Shown: positions 1 through 8,266, numbered from the stretch's first letter. The stretch is DNA of 64,000 bases from Chitinophaga dinghuensis (GCF_003259435.1 NZ_QLMA01000007.1:466173-530172); one strand, 5' to 3'. The notes: generated from the sequence alone by a model not told the origin. Program-made: numbers and translations.

Positions 1-412
1 TCCCCATTTTTTCAAAGTACTACCTTTGCGCTTATCCTTGTCAACCTCCTGGAACTTCTCATTATGGAAATCTACTACTTCCAAAAGTGTAGGCTTTTCC
101 CTGTTGATACCGTTATAGGAATTTTTTATTATCTGGGAGTTACGGTAGGGGCAATCGCTTTTAAGAGGTTGTAATGCCGGATAAGTTCACTTTTTACATG
201 CTGTATATGGTTATTGATTTCTACAGCTTCAGCAGATTTTCCGATAATAGTGCCAGTGTCTTTATTGAATTTTTGGGGATCAACGTTGTAACCCAGTGAA
301 AACGGGTAACGGTGATTCGAACACAAATTGTTGCCTTTCCTTCAGGATTTAAATTGTCGTAGCGGAGATGAAAAGAATTGATAAATCTTGACTTGCTTTC
401 ATAGTCCAGAAA
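1..412 (-). pseudogene. Tyrosine recombinase (phage/transposon integrase), N-terminal part, frameshifted and cut by the window edge
   Basis: Read on the minus strand in three frames, this gives the N-terminal half of a Bacteroidota-type tyrosine recombinase. One frame gives NLNPEGKATICVRITVTR, a second gives FSLGYNVDPQKFNKDTG followed by GKSAEAVEINNHIQHVKSEL (the usual arm-binding beta-sheet and following helix), and a third gives LLEVVDFHNEKFQEV, the start of the SAM-like core-binding domain. The frame changes near 310 and near 145, so at least two frameshifts break it. The catalytic domain would lie left of the window. It sits about 240 bases past the 3' end of a tRNA-Lys gene, the usual place for an integrase of an element that inserts into a tRNA. 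I infer a dead or decaying integrated element. Confidence 0.75.
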
Positions 413-498
413 GTTTGAGTACCGATGTTTAGGTTTCGTTTGGTCTGATTTATATCGGTTTGTAAGTCCTAAAACCCTTTACTGATAAGTATTTCAAA

Positions 499-548
499 AA
501 AAGGATACACTAACCTAGATTTTTTTGTGTATCCTTTTATGTATCCTT
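499..548. repeat. Inverted plus direct repeat of GTGTATCCTTTT, possible integrase arm or att site
   Basis: A 12-base arm AAAAGGATACAC (499-510) and its exact complement GTGTATCCTTTT (527-538) are separated by 16 bases. A third partial copy, TGTATCCTTT, follows directly at 539-548. The repeats lie between the integrase relic and the tRNA-Lys gene. Repeated short sites beside an integrase are typical of arm-type recombinase sites. A simple hairpin terminator is the alternative. Confidence 0.4.
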
Positions 549-592
549 TCAGATTCGTTTTGTATGATTTGCCTTTTATTGATAAAAACAAG

Positions 593-626
593 AAAGCCGC
601 TTAAATCGGATGATTTAAGCGGCTTT
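593..626 (-). terminator. Strong hairpin terminator downstream of tRNA-Lys (left copy)
   Basis: Perfect 15-bp stem, 593-607 with 612-626, and a 4-base loop. On the minus strand it follows the tRNA-Lys by 24 bases and ends in a T-rich stretch (CTTGTTTTTATC), so it should stop the tRNA transcript. The AT-rich stem would also work for transcripts from the left. Confidence 0.7.
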
Positions 627-649
627 AATAACCTTTGATTTCTCTGTTG

Positions 650-722
650 TGATCCCGCTGGGACTCGAACCCAGGGCCCATACATTAAAAGTGTATTGCT
701 CTACCAACTGAGCTACGGAATC
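650..722 (-). tRNA. tRNA-Lys (anticodon TTT), left copy
   Basis: A full cloverleaf can be drawn on the minus strand: acceptor GATTCCG/CGGGATC with one G-T pair, D arm GCTC..GAGC, anticodon stem ATACA/TGTAT with loop CTTTTAA (anticodon TTT, Lys), and T arm CTGGG-TTCGAGT-CCCAG. The CCA end is not encoded. The gene is identical, base for base, to the tRNA at 8552-8624 on the other strand. The integrase relic beyond its 3' end suggests it has served as an attachment site. Confidence 0.95.
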
Positions 723-741
723 ATTCCCTGTGTTGGGAGCG

Positions 742-772
742 CAAAAGTAGGAAATAATTTATATCTCCCAAA
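742..772 (-). promoter_or_regulatory. Bacteroidota-type promoter for tRNA-Lys (left copy)
   Basis: On the minus strand TTTG (772-769) is followed after exactly 19 bases by TACTTTTG (749-742). This fits the TTTG-N19-TAnnTTTG promoter known for the primary sigma factor of Bacteroidota. The tRNA begins about 20 bases downstream. Confidence 0.8.
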
Positions 773-811
773 TTTATTTTTAATTTTTTTCTTAGAGTAT
801 AACGGAAACGA

Positions 812-1588
812 CTACACGTTTTTGGCGGAAACCCTGAATACGCTTGTTTCCTGGTCTCTAGATGCCACCACAATTTCTGTGTCGGTGCCTTCTTGTGCGA
901 ACAGTTGATGTACCAGTTCCGGGTTATTATTATCCCTGGAAAGATGGGAGAGGAGCAGGTGAGTCATGTACTCCGGACGATGTTGACGGAATAATTCCAG
1001 GGCTTGTGTATTGGAGAGATGGCCATGCCCTCCACGAATCCTGTTCTTCAGGAAATAAGGGTAGCGGCCTGTTTCCAGCATGGTCTCATCATAATTAGCT
1101 TCCAGGAAAGCAGCATGACATTGCTTGAAATGATGAATCAATTGCTCACAAGGCGCGCCTATATCCGTGAAAATACCAATATTCACTTCCGCTGAACTTA
1201 CCATAAAACTATGTGGCTCCACGGCGTCATGCAGCTTGGGAAAGGCCGTTACCCGCAATCCGCCTATCGTCACCGGCTCATAGGAAATGAAACGACGGAT
1301 CAATGATTCCTGGATATCCAGGCGTCCGGAGGTCATCGTGTCTGGCGTTATATAAACTGGTAACTGATGTTTACGGATAATAACAGGAATTCCTTTAATA
1401 TGATCGGTGTGTTCATGGGAAACAAATATCGCTTTCACGCGACTCATACTCAAGCCCAGCCGAGTCATACGCTTCTCCGTTTCACGACAGGATATACCCG
1501 CATCGATGAGAATAGCTTCCGTTTCGTTGCCTATATAATAACAATTGCCGTTGCTGCCGGAATTCAGAGAAGTAATATAAAGTGACAT
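812..1588 (-). CDS. MBL-fold metallo-hydrolase, YycJ/WalJ family
   Basis: A cytoplasmic protein of about 258 residues with the metallo-beta-lactamase fold. The N-terminus reads SLNSGSNGNCYYIGN, typical of the YycJ (WalJ/VicX) family, and the metal-binding motif SHEHTDH (HxHxDH) follows near residue 60. GHLSN and HLLLSHLSRDNN in the C-terminal half fit further metal ligands. Members of this family are proposed nucleases or phosphodiesterases tied to cell-wall or DNA upkeep; the substrate is not clear from sequence. I chose the ATG that gives MSLYITSLNSG, three codons inside the longest frame, because the family starts at this point. It lies upstream of tRNA-Lys on the same strand but the tRNA has its own promoter. 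Confidence 0.88.
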   Translation of the reverse strand: MSLYITSLNSGSNGNCYYIGNETEAILIDAGISCRETEKRMTRLGLSMSRVKAIFVSHEHTDHIKGIPVIIRKHQLPVYITPDTMTSGRLDIQESLIRRFISYEPVTIGGLRVTAFPKLHDAVEPHSFMVSSAEVNIGIFTDIGAPCEQLIHHFKQCHAAFLEANYDETMLETGRYPYFLKNRIRGGHGHLSNTQALELFRQHRPEYMTHLLLSHLSRDNNNPELVHQLFAQEGTDTEIVVASRDQETSVFRVSAKNV

Positions 1589-1732
1589 GATCTGCAAATA
1601 AACCTGATTTTTTACAAATCCTGAAATATATTCGTAAAGTCAAGATAGAAGCAGGATTTACTAATATCGCACCAGTTTGCTAAATCCTTTTACCTTAATT
1701 TTCCGGTTTGGAAACTAGCTTAACGATTGAAT

Positions 1733-4030
1733 ATGTTGAAACCACTGAAGATGACTGTACTTGCCGCAATCCTGTACAGCTCCACACTGGCCGCCCAGGA
1801 CGCTGATCCGGGACGGTATCCGCTGATCCCTTACCCGCAGGAAATAACCACCGCGAAAGGAGAATTTATTATCGGCAGACAAACAAATATCGTTGCTCCC
1901 AAAGTATTTGCCAATGAGCTTAAACAGCTCCAGCTACTGATGACCACCTATCTCGGCGGTCCTTTACCTGTAGCGGCAAAACCTGGAGCAAGCAGCATCG
2001 TACTGGTGCAAGACAACACCATCACTGGAGAAGAGGAATATCACCTCCAGATCACGCCGGAAAGAGTAACCCTCTCCGCCCGCACTGGTACCGGTATTTT
2101 CAGAGGTATTGAATCCATGCACCAGTTGTTCCCGGTAAACAGAACGCCGGTAGCTGACCGACTGAAATCTTTCTACCTGCCAGCGGCAGATATCAAAGAC
2201 CATCCTACCTGGGAATGGCGCGGTATGCACCTGGATGTAGCCCGGCACTTCTTCTCCATCGAATACGTGAAGAAGTATATCGACATGCTGGCCCTCTATA
2301 AAATGAATAAACTGCATCTGCATCTCTCAGATGACCAGGGCTGGAGAATTGAAATCAAAAAGTATCCGTTGCTGACTTCCCAGGGCGCCTGGAGAACGTT
2401 CAACAACCAGGATTCTGTTTGCATGAGTAAAGCGAAAGAGAATCCGGATATGGCCATCGATACGCAACATATTGTTGTGCGTAACGGTAAAACCATGTAT
2501 GGTGGCTTCTATACGCAAAAGCAGATGAAAGATATCATCGCTTATGCTGCGGCGCGTCATATAGAAATTATTCCTGAAATTGATATGCCAGGTCATATGA
2601 TGGCGGCCATCAAAGCCTATCCATTCCTGGCCTGCAGCCAGGAAAACGGCTGGGGAGTAACTTTCAGTACGCCTATATGTCCATGTAAAGAGGAAACATT
2701 CAAATTTGCAGAAGACGTATTTAGCGAGATAGCTGCCCTCTTTCCTTCCCAATACATTCACTTGGGCGCCGATGAAGTGGAGAAAACCAGTTGGGCAAAT
2801 TCCCCTCTCTGCGCGGATGTGATGAAGGCTAATAACCTGAAATCAGTGGAAGAGCTGCAAAGCTATTTCGTAAAACGTATGGAGAAATTTTTTAACTCCA
2901 AAGGCAAAAAACTGATTGGCTGGGATGAAATCCTGGAAGGTGGTATCAGTCCAACCGCTGTGCTGATGTACTGGCGTTCCTGGGTGCCTAAAGCCCCGAT
3001 TGAAGCGGCCAAACATGGCAATAAAGTGATCATGACCCCAGGTAATCCACTGTACTTCGACGCGGTGCCTGACAGAAATTCCATTTCTAATGTCTATCAT
3101 TTTGAACCTATCCCTAAACAGCTGAACGCAGAAGAAGCGAAATATATCATGGGCGCTCAGGCCAATCTCTGGACCGAATGGATCGCTTCTGAGAAAAGAG
3201 CGGATTACATGATCATGCCACGTATGACAGCGCTGGCAGAGGTACTCTGGACGCACCATCAACGGTATGAAAATTATCTGGAGAGACTCGCGTCTCACTA
3301 TACATTACTGGATGATATGGGCGTTCATTATCGTCTTCCAGATCTGGAAGGCTTCACAGAGGATAATGTATTCATTGATAAAGGCGAGCTTGCCGTGAAA
3401 AAACCACTGAAAGACCTCACCATTCACTATACTACAGACGGTAGTATTCCGACAGCAGCATCTCCGGAATTGCCACAGCCAATGGCGATTACAAAAACCG
3501 AATCCATTAAGCTGGCTGCATTCTCCCGTTTCGGTAACCGCGGAGATATCTACAATCTGCGTTTCCGTCAGGTAAATTACCTGGCGCCGGTAACTGAAAA
3601 AGCCGGACAAACTGGTCTGAACCTGGATTTCTACAAAGGAGCTTTCAAAAGCGTGACTAAAATCAAAGCAGATGCAGATAGCGCTATGACGGTTAGTAAT
3701 GTAGTGATTCCTGCAGGACTAGGTAAGGAAGGAAAACCTTTCGGCGCTAAACTCCACGGTTACATTGATGTACCGGAAACGGGAATCTACAGCTTCTACT
3801 TAACCTGCGATGATGGCGGTATCCTCTATATCGGTGGCGAAGAAGTTGTAAATAATGACGGCTGGCATGCGCCTGTGCAGAAAAGCGGTCAGATTGCTTT
3901 ACAGAAAGGGGTACACCCTCTGCTGGTTTCCTTCGTGGAAGGCGGTGGCGGTTATACGCTCAAACTGGAATATAGCCTGAATGGCAGCAAATTGATGCCG
4001 GTGCCCGACAACTGGCTGAAAAGAAAATAA
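1733..4030 (+). CDS. Secreted beta-N-acetylhexosaminidase, GH20 family, with C-terminal PA14 domain
   Basis: About 765 residues with a signal peptide ending near LAAQD. It removes terminal N-acetylglucosamine or N-acetylgalactosamine from chitin fragments or glycans, probably in the periplasm or at the outer membrane. Domains in order: a GH20b-like alpha/beta domain (about 30-150), and the GH20 barrel (about 155-510) with HLHLSDDQGWRIEIK and IHLGADEVEKTSW, where the paired Asp and Glu near 347-348 are the catalytic residues of the substrate-assisted mechanism. A short domain with TTDGSIPT (chitobiase/beta-hexosaminidase C-terminal type) follows near 550-600. A PA14-like domain closes the protein (about 630-765, with GYIDVPETGIYSFYLTCDD and SLNGSKL). 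The ATG at 1733 is preferred over a TTG two codons earlier. It fits a chitin- or glycan-degrading lifestyle. Confidence 0.93.
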   Translation: MLKPLKMTVLAAILYSSTLAAQDADPGRYPLIPYPQEITTAKGEFIIGRQTNIVAPKVFANELKQLQLLMTTYLGGPLPVAAKPGASSIVLVQDNTITGEEEYHLQITPERVTLSARTGTGIFRGIESMHQLFPVNRTPVADRLKSFYLPAADIKDHPTWEWRGMHLDVARHFFSIEYVKKYIDMLALYKMNKLHLHLSDDQGWRIEIKKYPLLTSQGAWRTFNNQDSVCMSKAKENPDMAIDTQHIVVRNGKTMYGGFYTQKQMKDIIAYAAARHIEIIPEIDMPGHMMAAIKAYPFLACSQENGWGVTFSTPICPCKEETFKFAEDVFSEIAALFPSQYIHLGADEVEKTSWANSPLCADVMKANNLKSVEELQSYFVKRMEKFFNSKGKKLIGWDEILEGGISPTAVLMYWRSWVPKAPIEAAKHGNKVIMTPGNPLYFDAVPDRNSISNVYHFEPIPKQLNAEEAKYIMGAQANLWTEWIASEKRADYMIMPRMTALAEVLWTHHQRYENYLERLASHYTLLDDMGVHYRLPDLEGFTEDNVFIDKGELAVKKPLKDLTIHYTTDGSIPTAASPELPQPMAITKTESIKLAAFSRFGNRGDIYNLRFRQVNYLAPVTEKAGQTGLNLDFYKGAFKSVTKIKADADSAMTVSNVVIPAGLGKEGKPFGAKLHGYIDVPETGIYSFYLTCDDGGILYIGGEEVVNNDGWHAPVQKSGQIALQKGVHPLLVSFVEGGGGYTLKLEYSLNGSKLMPVPDNWLKRK

Positions 4031-4036
4031 TAACAG

Positions 4037-4064
4037 CAAGGCCCGGCAAATTTGCCGGGCCTTG
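4037..4064. terminator. Bidirectional terminator between convergent genes
   Basis: CAAGGCCCGGCAAA pairs perfectly with TTTGCCGGGCCTTG, a 14-bp palindrome with almost no loop. It sits between the stop of the hexosaminidase and the stop of the convergent cytochrome c gene, and would serve both. Confidence 0.8.
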
Positions 4065-4068
4065 TGCT

Positions 4069-4605
4069 TTAATCTTCTTTATGGATATGCCTTTCATAGC
4101 TTTTGATATTGACGAGAAAGACTAGTAAAAGAATCATGATGATGATCAGCATGACATATGCGATCATAAACGGAAAGTTATAAATCGTCATCGGCATGAG
4201 ATTGGGCTGCTTTTCTCCCGGCCTGGAAAAGGGTGCATTATCTTCTTTTGGCGCATTGGCAGCTTCCTCTTTCACAAAGGCCAGAATGTCCCTTATCTGG
4301 TCATCGTTCAGATCGGGATGGTCTGGCATGACTACCTGATTATTCTGATTAAAGACTTCCAGCGCTGCCTTATCACCCGCTTTGACCATTGCCTGCGACC
4401 CCTTCACGAAGCTGATAATCCAGGCTTCTGAATGTCGGTCTTCCACTCCCATCAGGGCCGGACCCGTTATTTTCTTTGTAACGCTATGACAGGAAGCGCA
4501 ACGCCCCTGGAACAGCATTTTACCATCTTTGGGATCTGCTGCAAAGAGCGCGCCTGCATGTAAGAGGATCAGACTAACAGTAATGAATAAACGATTATAA
4601 TTCAT
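4069..4605 (-). CDS. Membrane-anchored class I cytochrome c, last gene of the ba3 oxidase operon
   Basis: 178 residues: an N-terminal signal peptide ending near LFAAD, one heme-binding CASCH at residues 36-40, a likely axial Met in VVMPDHPDL near residue 93, and one transmembrane helix near 145-168 (IAYVMLIIIMILLLVFLV) followed by a charged tail. The heme domain should face the periplasm and carry electrons to the oxidase encoded upstream. Its start overlaps the end of the SCO gene by 11 bases, so the two are probably translated together. A single-heme cytochrome with a C-terminal anchor is a sensible donor for the CuA subunit; that role is inferred from operon position. Confidence 0.88.
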   Translation of the reverse strand: MNYNRLFITVSLILLHAGALFAADPKDGKMLFQGRCASCHSVTKKITGPALMGVEDRHSEAWIISFVKGSQAMVKAGDKAALEVFNQNNQVVMPDHPDLNDDQIRDILAFVKEEAANAPKEDNAPFSRPGEKQPNLMPMTIYNFPFMIAYVMLIIIMILLLVFLVNIKSYERHIHKED

Positions 4606-5257
4606 TTTGCAGTTTTTTTATATCATTCAGCAGTTCATCCACTTCTTCCGGGGAAGTACCATCATAGTAGCCGCGGATGCGCTGATGCGTATCCAGCAAG
4701 ACCAGCCGGTCGCTATGAATAAAGTCTGTCTCCCCACCATCGCCTTCTGTTGCGGTAATGAATAATCCCTTTCTCGCGAAAAAATACAATGACTTTTTAT
4801 CGCCCGTCAATAATCTCCATGTATTGGGATGAACATCGTATCTGGTACCGTAGTTCATCAATGTAGTGGGGGAATCCCTTGTAGGGTCCACTGTGAAAGA
4901 GAGTATCAGTACGCCTTCATTGGCGCCTTGTACGCGCTCCAGCTGCGACATCATTTTCGGACATATCAGTGGGCAGGAAGTGAAGAAGTAATTGGCTACC
5001 ACAATACGATTATTCATGACTGAATTGGTCACAGTGCGTCCCAGTTGATCTGTAAACACAAATGAGGGAAGCTGACCATTGGTATTATGATCCTTACCTA
5101 GCGTAGTGGTGCTGGCATAGACAGGCAGTTTCCCAAACTTGTTTTCCAGTAAACGCACGATAGTGAAAGCGATCAGCGGAAGGCCGATCAGCAATGCCAG
5201 GAAGAGTTTCCAGGAATGCAGGAGGTATGACCGTTCTATTTTCATGGTCGCCATCAT
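4595..5257 (-). CDS. SCO1/SenC-family copper chaperone for cytochrome oxidase
   Basis: 220 residues with one N-terminal membrane helix (about 16-36) and a thioredoxin-like periplasmic domain. The copper-binding pair is visible as SCPLICP with Cys95 and Cys99, and the third ligand is the His in DFIHSDRLVLLD. SCO proteins deliver copper or keep cysteines reduced for the CuA site of subunit II. The start codon overlaps the stop of the subunit I gene (TAATG), which suggests translational coupling; the in-frame ATG four codons later is also possible. It sits in the oxidase operon where its target is made. Confidence 0.92.
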   Translation of the reverse strand: MMATMKIERSYLLHSWKLFLALLIGLPLIAFTIVRLLENKFGKLPVYASTTTLGKDHNTNGQLPSFVFTDQLGRTVTNSVMNNRIVVANYFFTSCPLICPKMMSQLERVQGANEGVLILSFTVDPTRDSPTTLMNYGTRYDVHPNTWRLLTGDKKSLYFFARKGLFITATEGDGGETDFIHSDRLVLLDTHQRIRGYYDGTSPEEVDELLNDIKKLQNEL

Positions 5258-6933
5258 TATTTTGTTGTTACAGGTGTAGGATCAGTAGGTAAATAGGGTG
5301 GCGCTTTTTTACCGGTGTTGTTCAGTGCATCCGAAATAGCCGGCAGGTAGGATAGGAAGATGATAATGCCCATCATGGCCAGCCAGGGCTTGAATGTATC
5401 AAATATCGGAATGCGTTTTTCTTCATGCAGCGTTTCACTGACCGGAAAATCGATGACTGGTGCAGCGGTACGTTTGCTAAAGAAGGTGCCGAAAAAGACA
5501 ATGAAGTACAGCAGACCAGCCACAAACATGATGCCGCCACCTGCGAGTCCAAGCATACTGGATATTACCCAATAGGGGTGGAACTGTTCACTGGCGGGGT
5601 TCAGGTAAGTCAGGCCCATATTGGTTCTTCTGGGTTCGCCCATCAGTCCGCCCCACATGAGTCCGACAGAAAATATCAATACGCCTACTGTCCAGAGGTA
5701 TGGCACGATGGTATTGATAGCGGGTAAGAAGATTTTTTTGCCTGTTAGTTGAGATACCATGAAAATGGACATGCCGAGAATGGCCAGGAATACGGGTCCG
5801 GCTACGGTCAGATGGAAATGGCCGGGAATAAATGAAGTATTGTGCACTACATTATTCAGGGAATAGGAGGCATTGATGAGGCCTGTGAGTCCGCCGAAAA
5901 TAAATAAGATCAAACCATTGATCAGATAACCGAAAAGGAAAACATCTTTCCGGAAGAAAGGTAGTTTCCAGATCCAGCTGTATAGGCCTTTTGCGCCTCT
6001 GAGTCGGGCGGCATATTCCAGTGATGCCGCGATGGTAAAGGCGGTGATAAAGCTCGGTAATGCTACGCCAAAGGTGAGGATGGACTGTGTTAGTTTGATG
6101 CCTCTGCCGATGGAGGGATCGCCGAACTGGTGATGTACGCCGATAGGAATAGAGAGTAGCAGGAAGATGAAAAAGGCTACTCTGCCTGCATTAGCGGAGT
6201 AGAGTTTGCCACCGGCGAGTTTGGGCAGCATGGTATAAAACATGATATAGGAGGGGAGTAGCCAGAAATATACGAGTGCATGTCCGAAGAACCAGAAGAG
6301 CGTCCGGGCGAGGGGGACATTCACGCCGGCAGTCCAGCCCATGCTCCAGGGAACCAGTAAAATCAGCACTTCATAGGCTACCGCCAACGTGCATACGAAC
6401 CAGATGGTAAAATTGACCAGTGTGCCGATGATAGCCAGTGGTGTGTTGGTGGTTTTATTTTCTTTTTTCCATTGGATATAGATGGCTACCCAGTCGAAGA
6501 AGGCCACCCAGGAGCCTACCAGCAGGAGGGCAGTGCCGAGATAGAAGGCGGGGTGTGCTTTCAGAGGAGGGTAGAAGGTATAGAGTACAGATGCTTTACC
6601 GGAGAGCATGGCTGCGGCGGCCATCACTGTGCCGATGAGCATAAGCCACATGGAAAGGGCAGTAGCTTTGCGATTAGGCTCTTTTTTGAGGCAGAAAGCC
6701 ACGGTTGCGTGTCCGAAGGCCACTGCGAAGAAGGTAGTCAGTACGATGGCATTGATTACGCCATGCAGGGTGAGGCCCTGATAGTAGTCGAGTTTAGCCA
6801 CGGCGGCTCTGTGTATAACGCCGGAGCGATAAACGACCTGCATCAGTCCATGGTAAATACCAATGGTGAGCAGTAATATCGGGACGAACAGTTCGATGAG
6901 GATTGTATTACGTAGAAATCTGCTAACCTGCAT
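5257..6933 (-). CDS. Cytochrome c oxidase subunit I, ba3 (B-family) type
   Basis: 558 residues, strongly hydrophobic, with about 13 predicted helices. Features of the B-family (ba3) catalytic subunit are seen: YYQGLTLHGVINAIV near the N-terminus, carrying a heme-ligand His; FGHALVYFWLLPSYIMFY with the CuB His and the Tyr four residues later; HHQFGDPSI with two more CuB His residues; and FIPGHFHLTVAGP with the heme His residues. It would reduce oxygen to water with heme a3/CuB and pump protons. It lies between subunit II (6 bases upstream) and SCO (overlapping). The B-family type often works at low oxygen; here that is inference only. Confidence 0.92.
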   Translation of the reverse strand: MQVSRFLRNTILIELFVPILLLTIGIYHGLMQVVYRSGVIHRAAVAKLDYYQGLTLHGVINAIVLTTFFAVAFGHATVAFCLKKEPNRKATALSMWLMLIGTVMAAAAMLSGKASVLYTFYPPLKAHPAFYLGTALLLVGSWVAFFDWVAIYIQWKKENKTTNTPLAIIGTLVNFTIWFVCTLAVAYEVLILLVPWSMGWTAGVNVPLARTLFWFFGHALVYFWLLPSYIMFYTMLPKLAGGKLYSANAGRVAFFIFLLLSIPIGVHHQFGDPSIGRGIKLTQSILTFGVALPSFITAFTIAASLEYAARLRGAKGLYSWIWKLPFFRKDVFLFGYLINGLILFIFGGLTGLINASYSLNNVVHNTSFIPGHFHLTVAGPVFLAILGMSIFMVSQLTGKKIFLPAINTIVPYLWTVGVLIFSVGLMWGGLMGEPRRTNMGLTYLNPASEQFHPYWVISSMLGLAGGGIMFVAGLLYFIVFFGTFFSKRTAAPVIDFPVSETLHEEKRIPIFDTFKPWLAMMGIIIFLSYLPAISDALNNTGKKAPPYLPTDPTPVTTK

Positions 6934-6939
6934 AGTGCA

Positions 6940-7392
6940 TTATTTTTTCGGGTAGTTTACGATGATTTCAGCTTGCATATTCTGGTGGCCGGTGCCACAG
7001 AATTCATGGCATACAATTTTATAGACGCCGGGGTGGTCGAAGTGGACCGTAGTTTTGGAAACGCCGCCAGGAACGGCCATCATGTTTACATTTTTATCGT
7101 ACACATTGAAGCCATGAACGACATCATGGGAGGTGACGAAGAGGTCTACTTCGCTGCCTACTGGAATATAGGCTACAGATGGTTCGAAGCTCCACATTCT
7201 GGCCACATAGAATATCTGGTAGGTGGTTTTATCCAGTTGTTCCACTCTTGCGGTCTCGTAGGTTTTATTATAGGGCAGACATTCAGTTACATCTGCTTTT
7301 CGTGCGCCGAGTGCATAGAAGAGGGCAAATACGAACAGGCCCATCACCAGTATGGCCGTAATGATGACTTTTCTTTCAAAAGTATCTAGCAT
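6940..7392 (-). CDS. Cytochrome c oxidase subunit II (CuA), ba3 type
   Basis: 150 residues: one N-terminal membrane helix (about 8-28) and a cupredoxin domain outside. The CuA ligands are complete: Cys128, Glu130, Cys132, His136 and Met139 in VCHEFCGTGHQNM, plus the upstream His in SHDVVHGFNVY. It takes electrons from cytochrome c and passes them to subunit I. Single-helix, short subunit II is the rule in ba3 oxidases, in contrast to the two-helix form in A-family enzymes. Gaps to its neighbours are 6 and 9 bases, so it is in one operon with them. Confidence 0.93.
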   Translation of the reverse strand: MLDTFERKVIITAILVMGLFVFALFYALGARKADVTECLPYNKTYETARVEQLDKTTYQIFYVARMWSFEPSVAYIPVGSEVDLFVTSHDVVHGFNVYDKNVNMMAVPGGVSKTTVHFDHPGVYKIVCHEFCGTGHQNMQAEIIVNYPKK

Positions 7393-7401
7393 AAGCGATG
7401 A

Positions 7402-7527
7402 TTATATCCTGGAGAGCATGATGAAATAGGTACTGAACCATAGTATGATGCCCAGTACGATTAAGAATATAAAGAAGGCGACAGCTCCTTTCGGAACGAA
7501 TTTTTCGGAGTTTTCAGGGGATTGCAT
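7402..7527 (-). CDS. Cytochrome ba3 oxidase subunit IIa-like one-helix peptide (41 aa)
   Basis: A 41-residue frame, ATG at 7527 to TAA at 7402, opening with MQSPENSEKFVPKGAVAFF and continuing as one transmembrane helix to the end SRI. The PKGA start followed by a single helix and a short end closely recalls subunit IIa of Thermus ba3 oxidase (about 34 residues), which supplies the helix missing from the short subunit II. It sits 9 bases upstream of subunit II, the expected position. No other role suits a lone helix here. It would be the first gene of the oxidase operon. Confidence 0.78.
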   Translation of the reverse strand: MQSPENSEKFVPKGAVAFFIFLIVLGIILWFSTYFIMLSRI

Positions 7528-7599
7528 AATCCGGGATTTTGGTGTACAAATCGGTTACCGGTTATTTACAATCTCAGCCTGCGAATTGTTTGGAAATAA

Positions 7600-7631
7600 T
7601 TGTGAGAATTTGGGGTAAATGCGTATTTTTG
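7600..7631 (+). promoter_or_regulatory. Bacteroidota-type promoter of the small RNA candidate
   Basis: TATTTTTG at 7624-7631 matches TAnnTTTG, and TTG at 7600-7602 lies 21 bases upstream of it. It points away from the oxidase operon, and no coding frame follows before the terminator-like hairpin near 7740. Confidence 0.55.
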
Positions 7632-7637
7632 CGCTCC

Positions 7638-7743
7638 CTTCGTATTCGAATTATTTAAGATATTGAAGATACGCGCAGATCCATTTTCGTACTGACAAGG
7701 CTTCTCAGGGCCTCCAAGGCGATTACCGGGTCTGCGTTTTTTT
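7638..7743 (+). ncRNA. Candidate small noncoding RNA of about 105 nt (possibly 6S-like)
   Basis: A promoter-like TATTTTTG ends at 7631, and the transcript would end at a T7 run (7737-7743). Between them CGTAT (7641-7645) can pair with ATACG to form a first hairpin. CGCAGATCC (7673-7681) pairs with GGGTCTGCG (7729-7737) to close a longer, bulged hairpin just before the T run, which makes a good terminator. No coding frame is present. Length, own promoter and a long imperfect hairpin recall the 6S RNAs of Bacteroidota, but I see no diagnostic sequence; SRP and RNase P RNA motifs are absent. It runs into the convergent lipoprotein gene, so a role only as that gene's terminator is the main alternative. 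Confidence 0.45.
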
Positions 7744-8266
7744 AGTACTTCTTCAGGGTGGGGAAGCTGTCGAGTGGCAGATTATTGCCATAATCCATTT
7801 CTGCAGGCGTTTCCATTGGCTTTTTCCAGGATTTCCAGCTGCCGATTGATTGGTCTTTATATTTCACGCCCTGGTTAATGGGGTTTCCTTTGCAATCATA
7901 CCAGGTACTGAGGCCGTATGCTTCGTTTTTATAGAAAATGCCTTCAAAAGCAAGTTTTCCGTTCTCACACATTTCCCGCCGTAGTTCAAAAAGTCCGTCT
8001 TTACTGTAGTTGATTTCAAATCTGAAAATAGATTGCTGGAATCCTTTTTTGGTCATCAGATGTTTATCATGATATTGCCAGGCGGTCTTGAGGGTACTGT
8101 CTTGGTTGAAGGTATAGCGTACGCTATCAGGTTCCTGGGAGGATTGTTGAAGTATTCTTTCTTTGGTGTTTTTATACCAGAGCTCATGTGCAACTCTTGT
8201 CTGTGGCTGTCCGCAGGAGCTAAGTATAAGAGATGCCAGTATCCAGCCAGGGAGTAATTTTTTCAT
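7742..8266 (-). CDS. Lipoprotein with MORN/YwqK-like repeats
   Basis: 174 residues. The N-terminus is a lipoprotein signal with lipobox LSSC near residue 18, so the mature protein should be anchored by lipid. The body has the rhythm of MORN/YwqK-type repeats: GLFELRREMCENGKLAFEG, YGLSTWYDCKGNPINQG and IGSWKSWKK. Such repeats are common in Bacteroidota surface or periplasmic proteins, and the YwqK label (toxin-antitoxin antitoxin) is historical and says little about function. It appears to be a single-gene unit, convergent with the small RNA candidate and divergent from tRNA-Lys. Confidence 0.75.
   Translation of the reverse strand: MKKLLPGWILASLILSSCGQPQTRVAHELWYKNTKERILQQSSQEPDSVRYTFNQDSTLKTAWQYHDKHLMTKKGFQQSIFRFEINYSKDGLFELRREMCENGKLAFEGIFYKNEAYGLSTWYDCKGNPINQGVKYKDQSIGSWKSWKKPMETPAEMDYGNNLPLDSFPTLKKY

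Noticed and set aside
6973..7389. 138-codon plus-strand frame opposite oxidase subunit II
   Set aside because: Mirror of a gene with complete CuA ligands.
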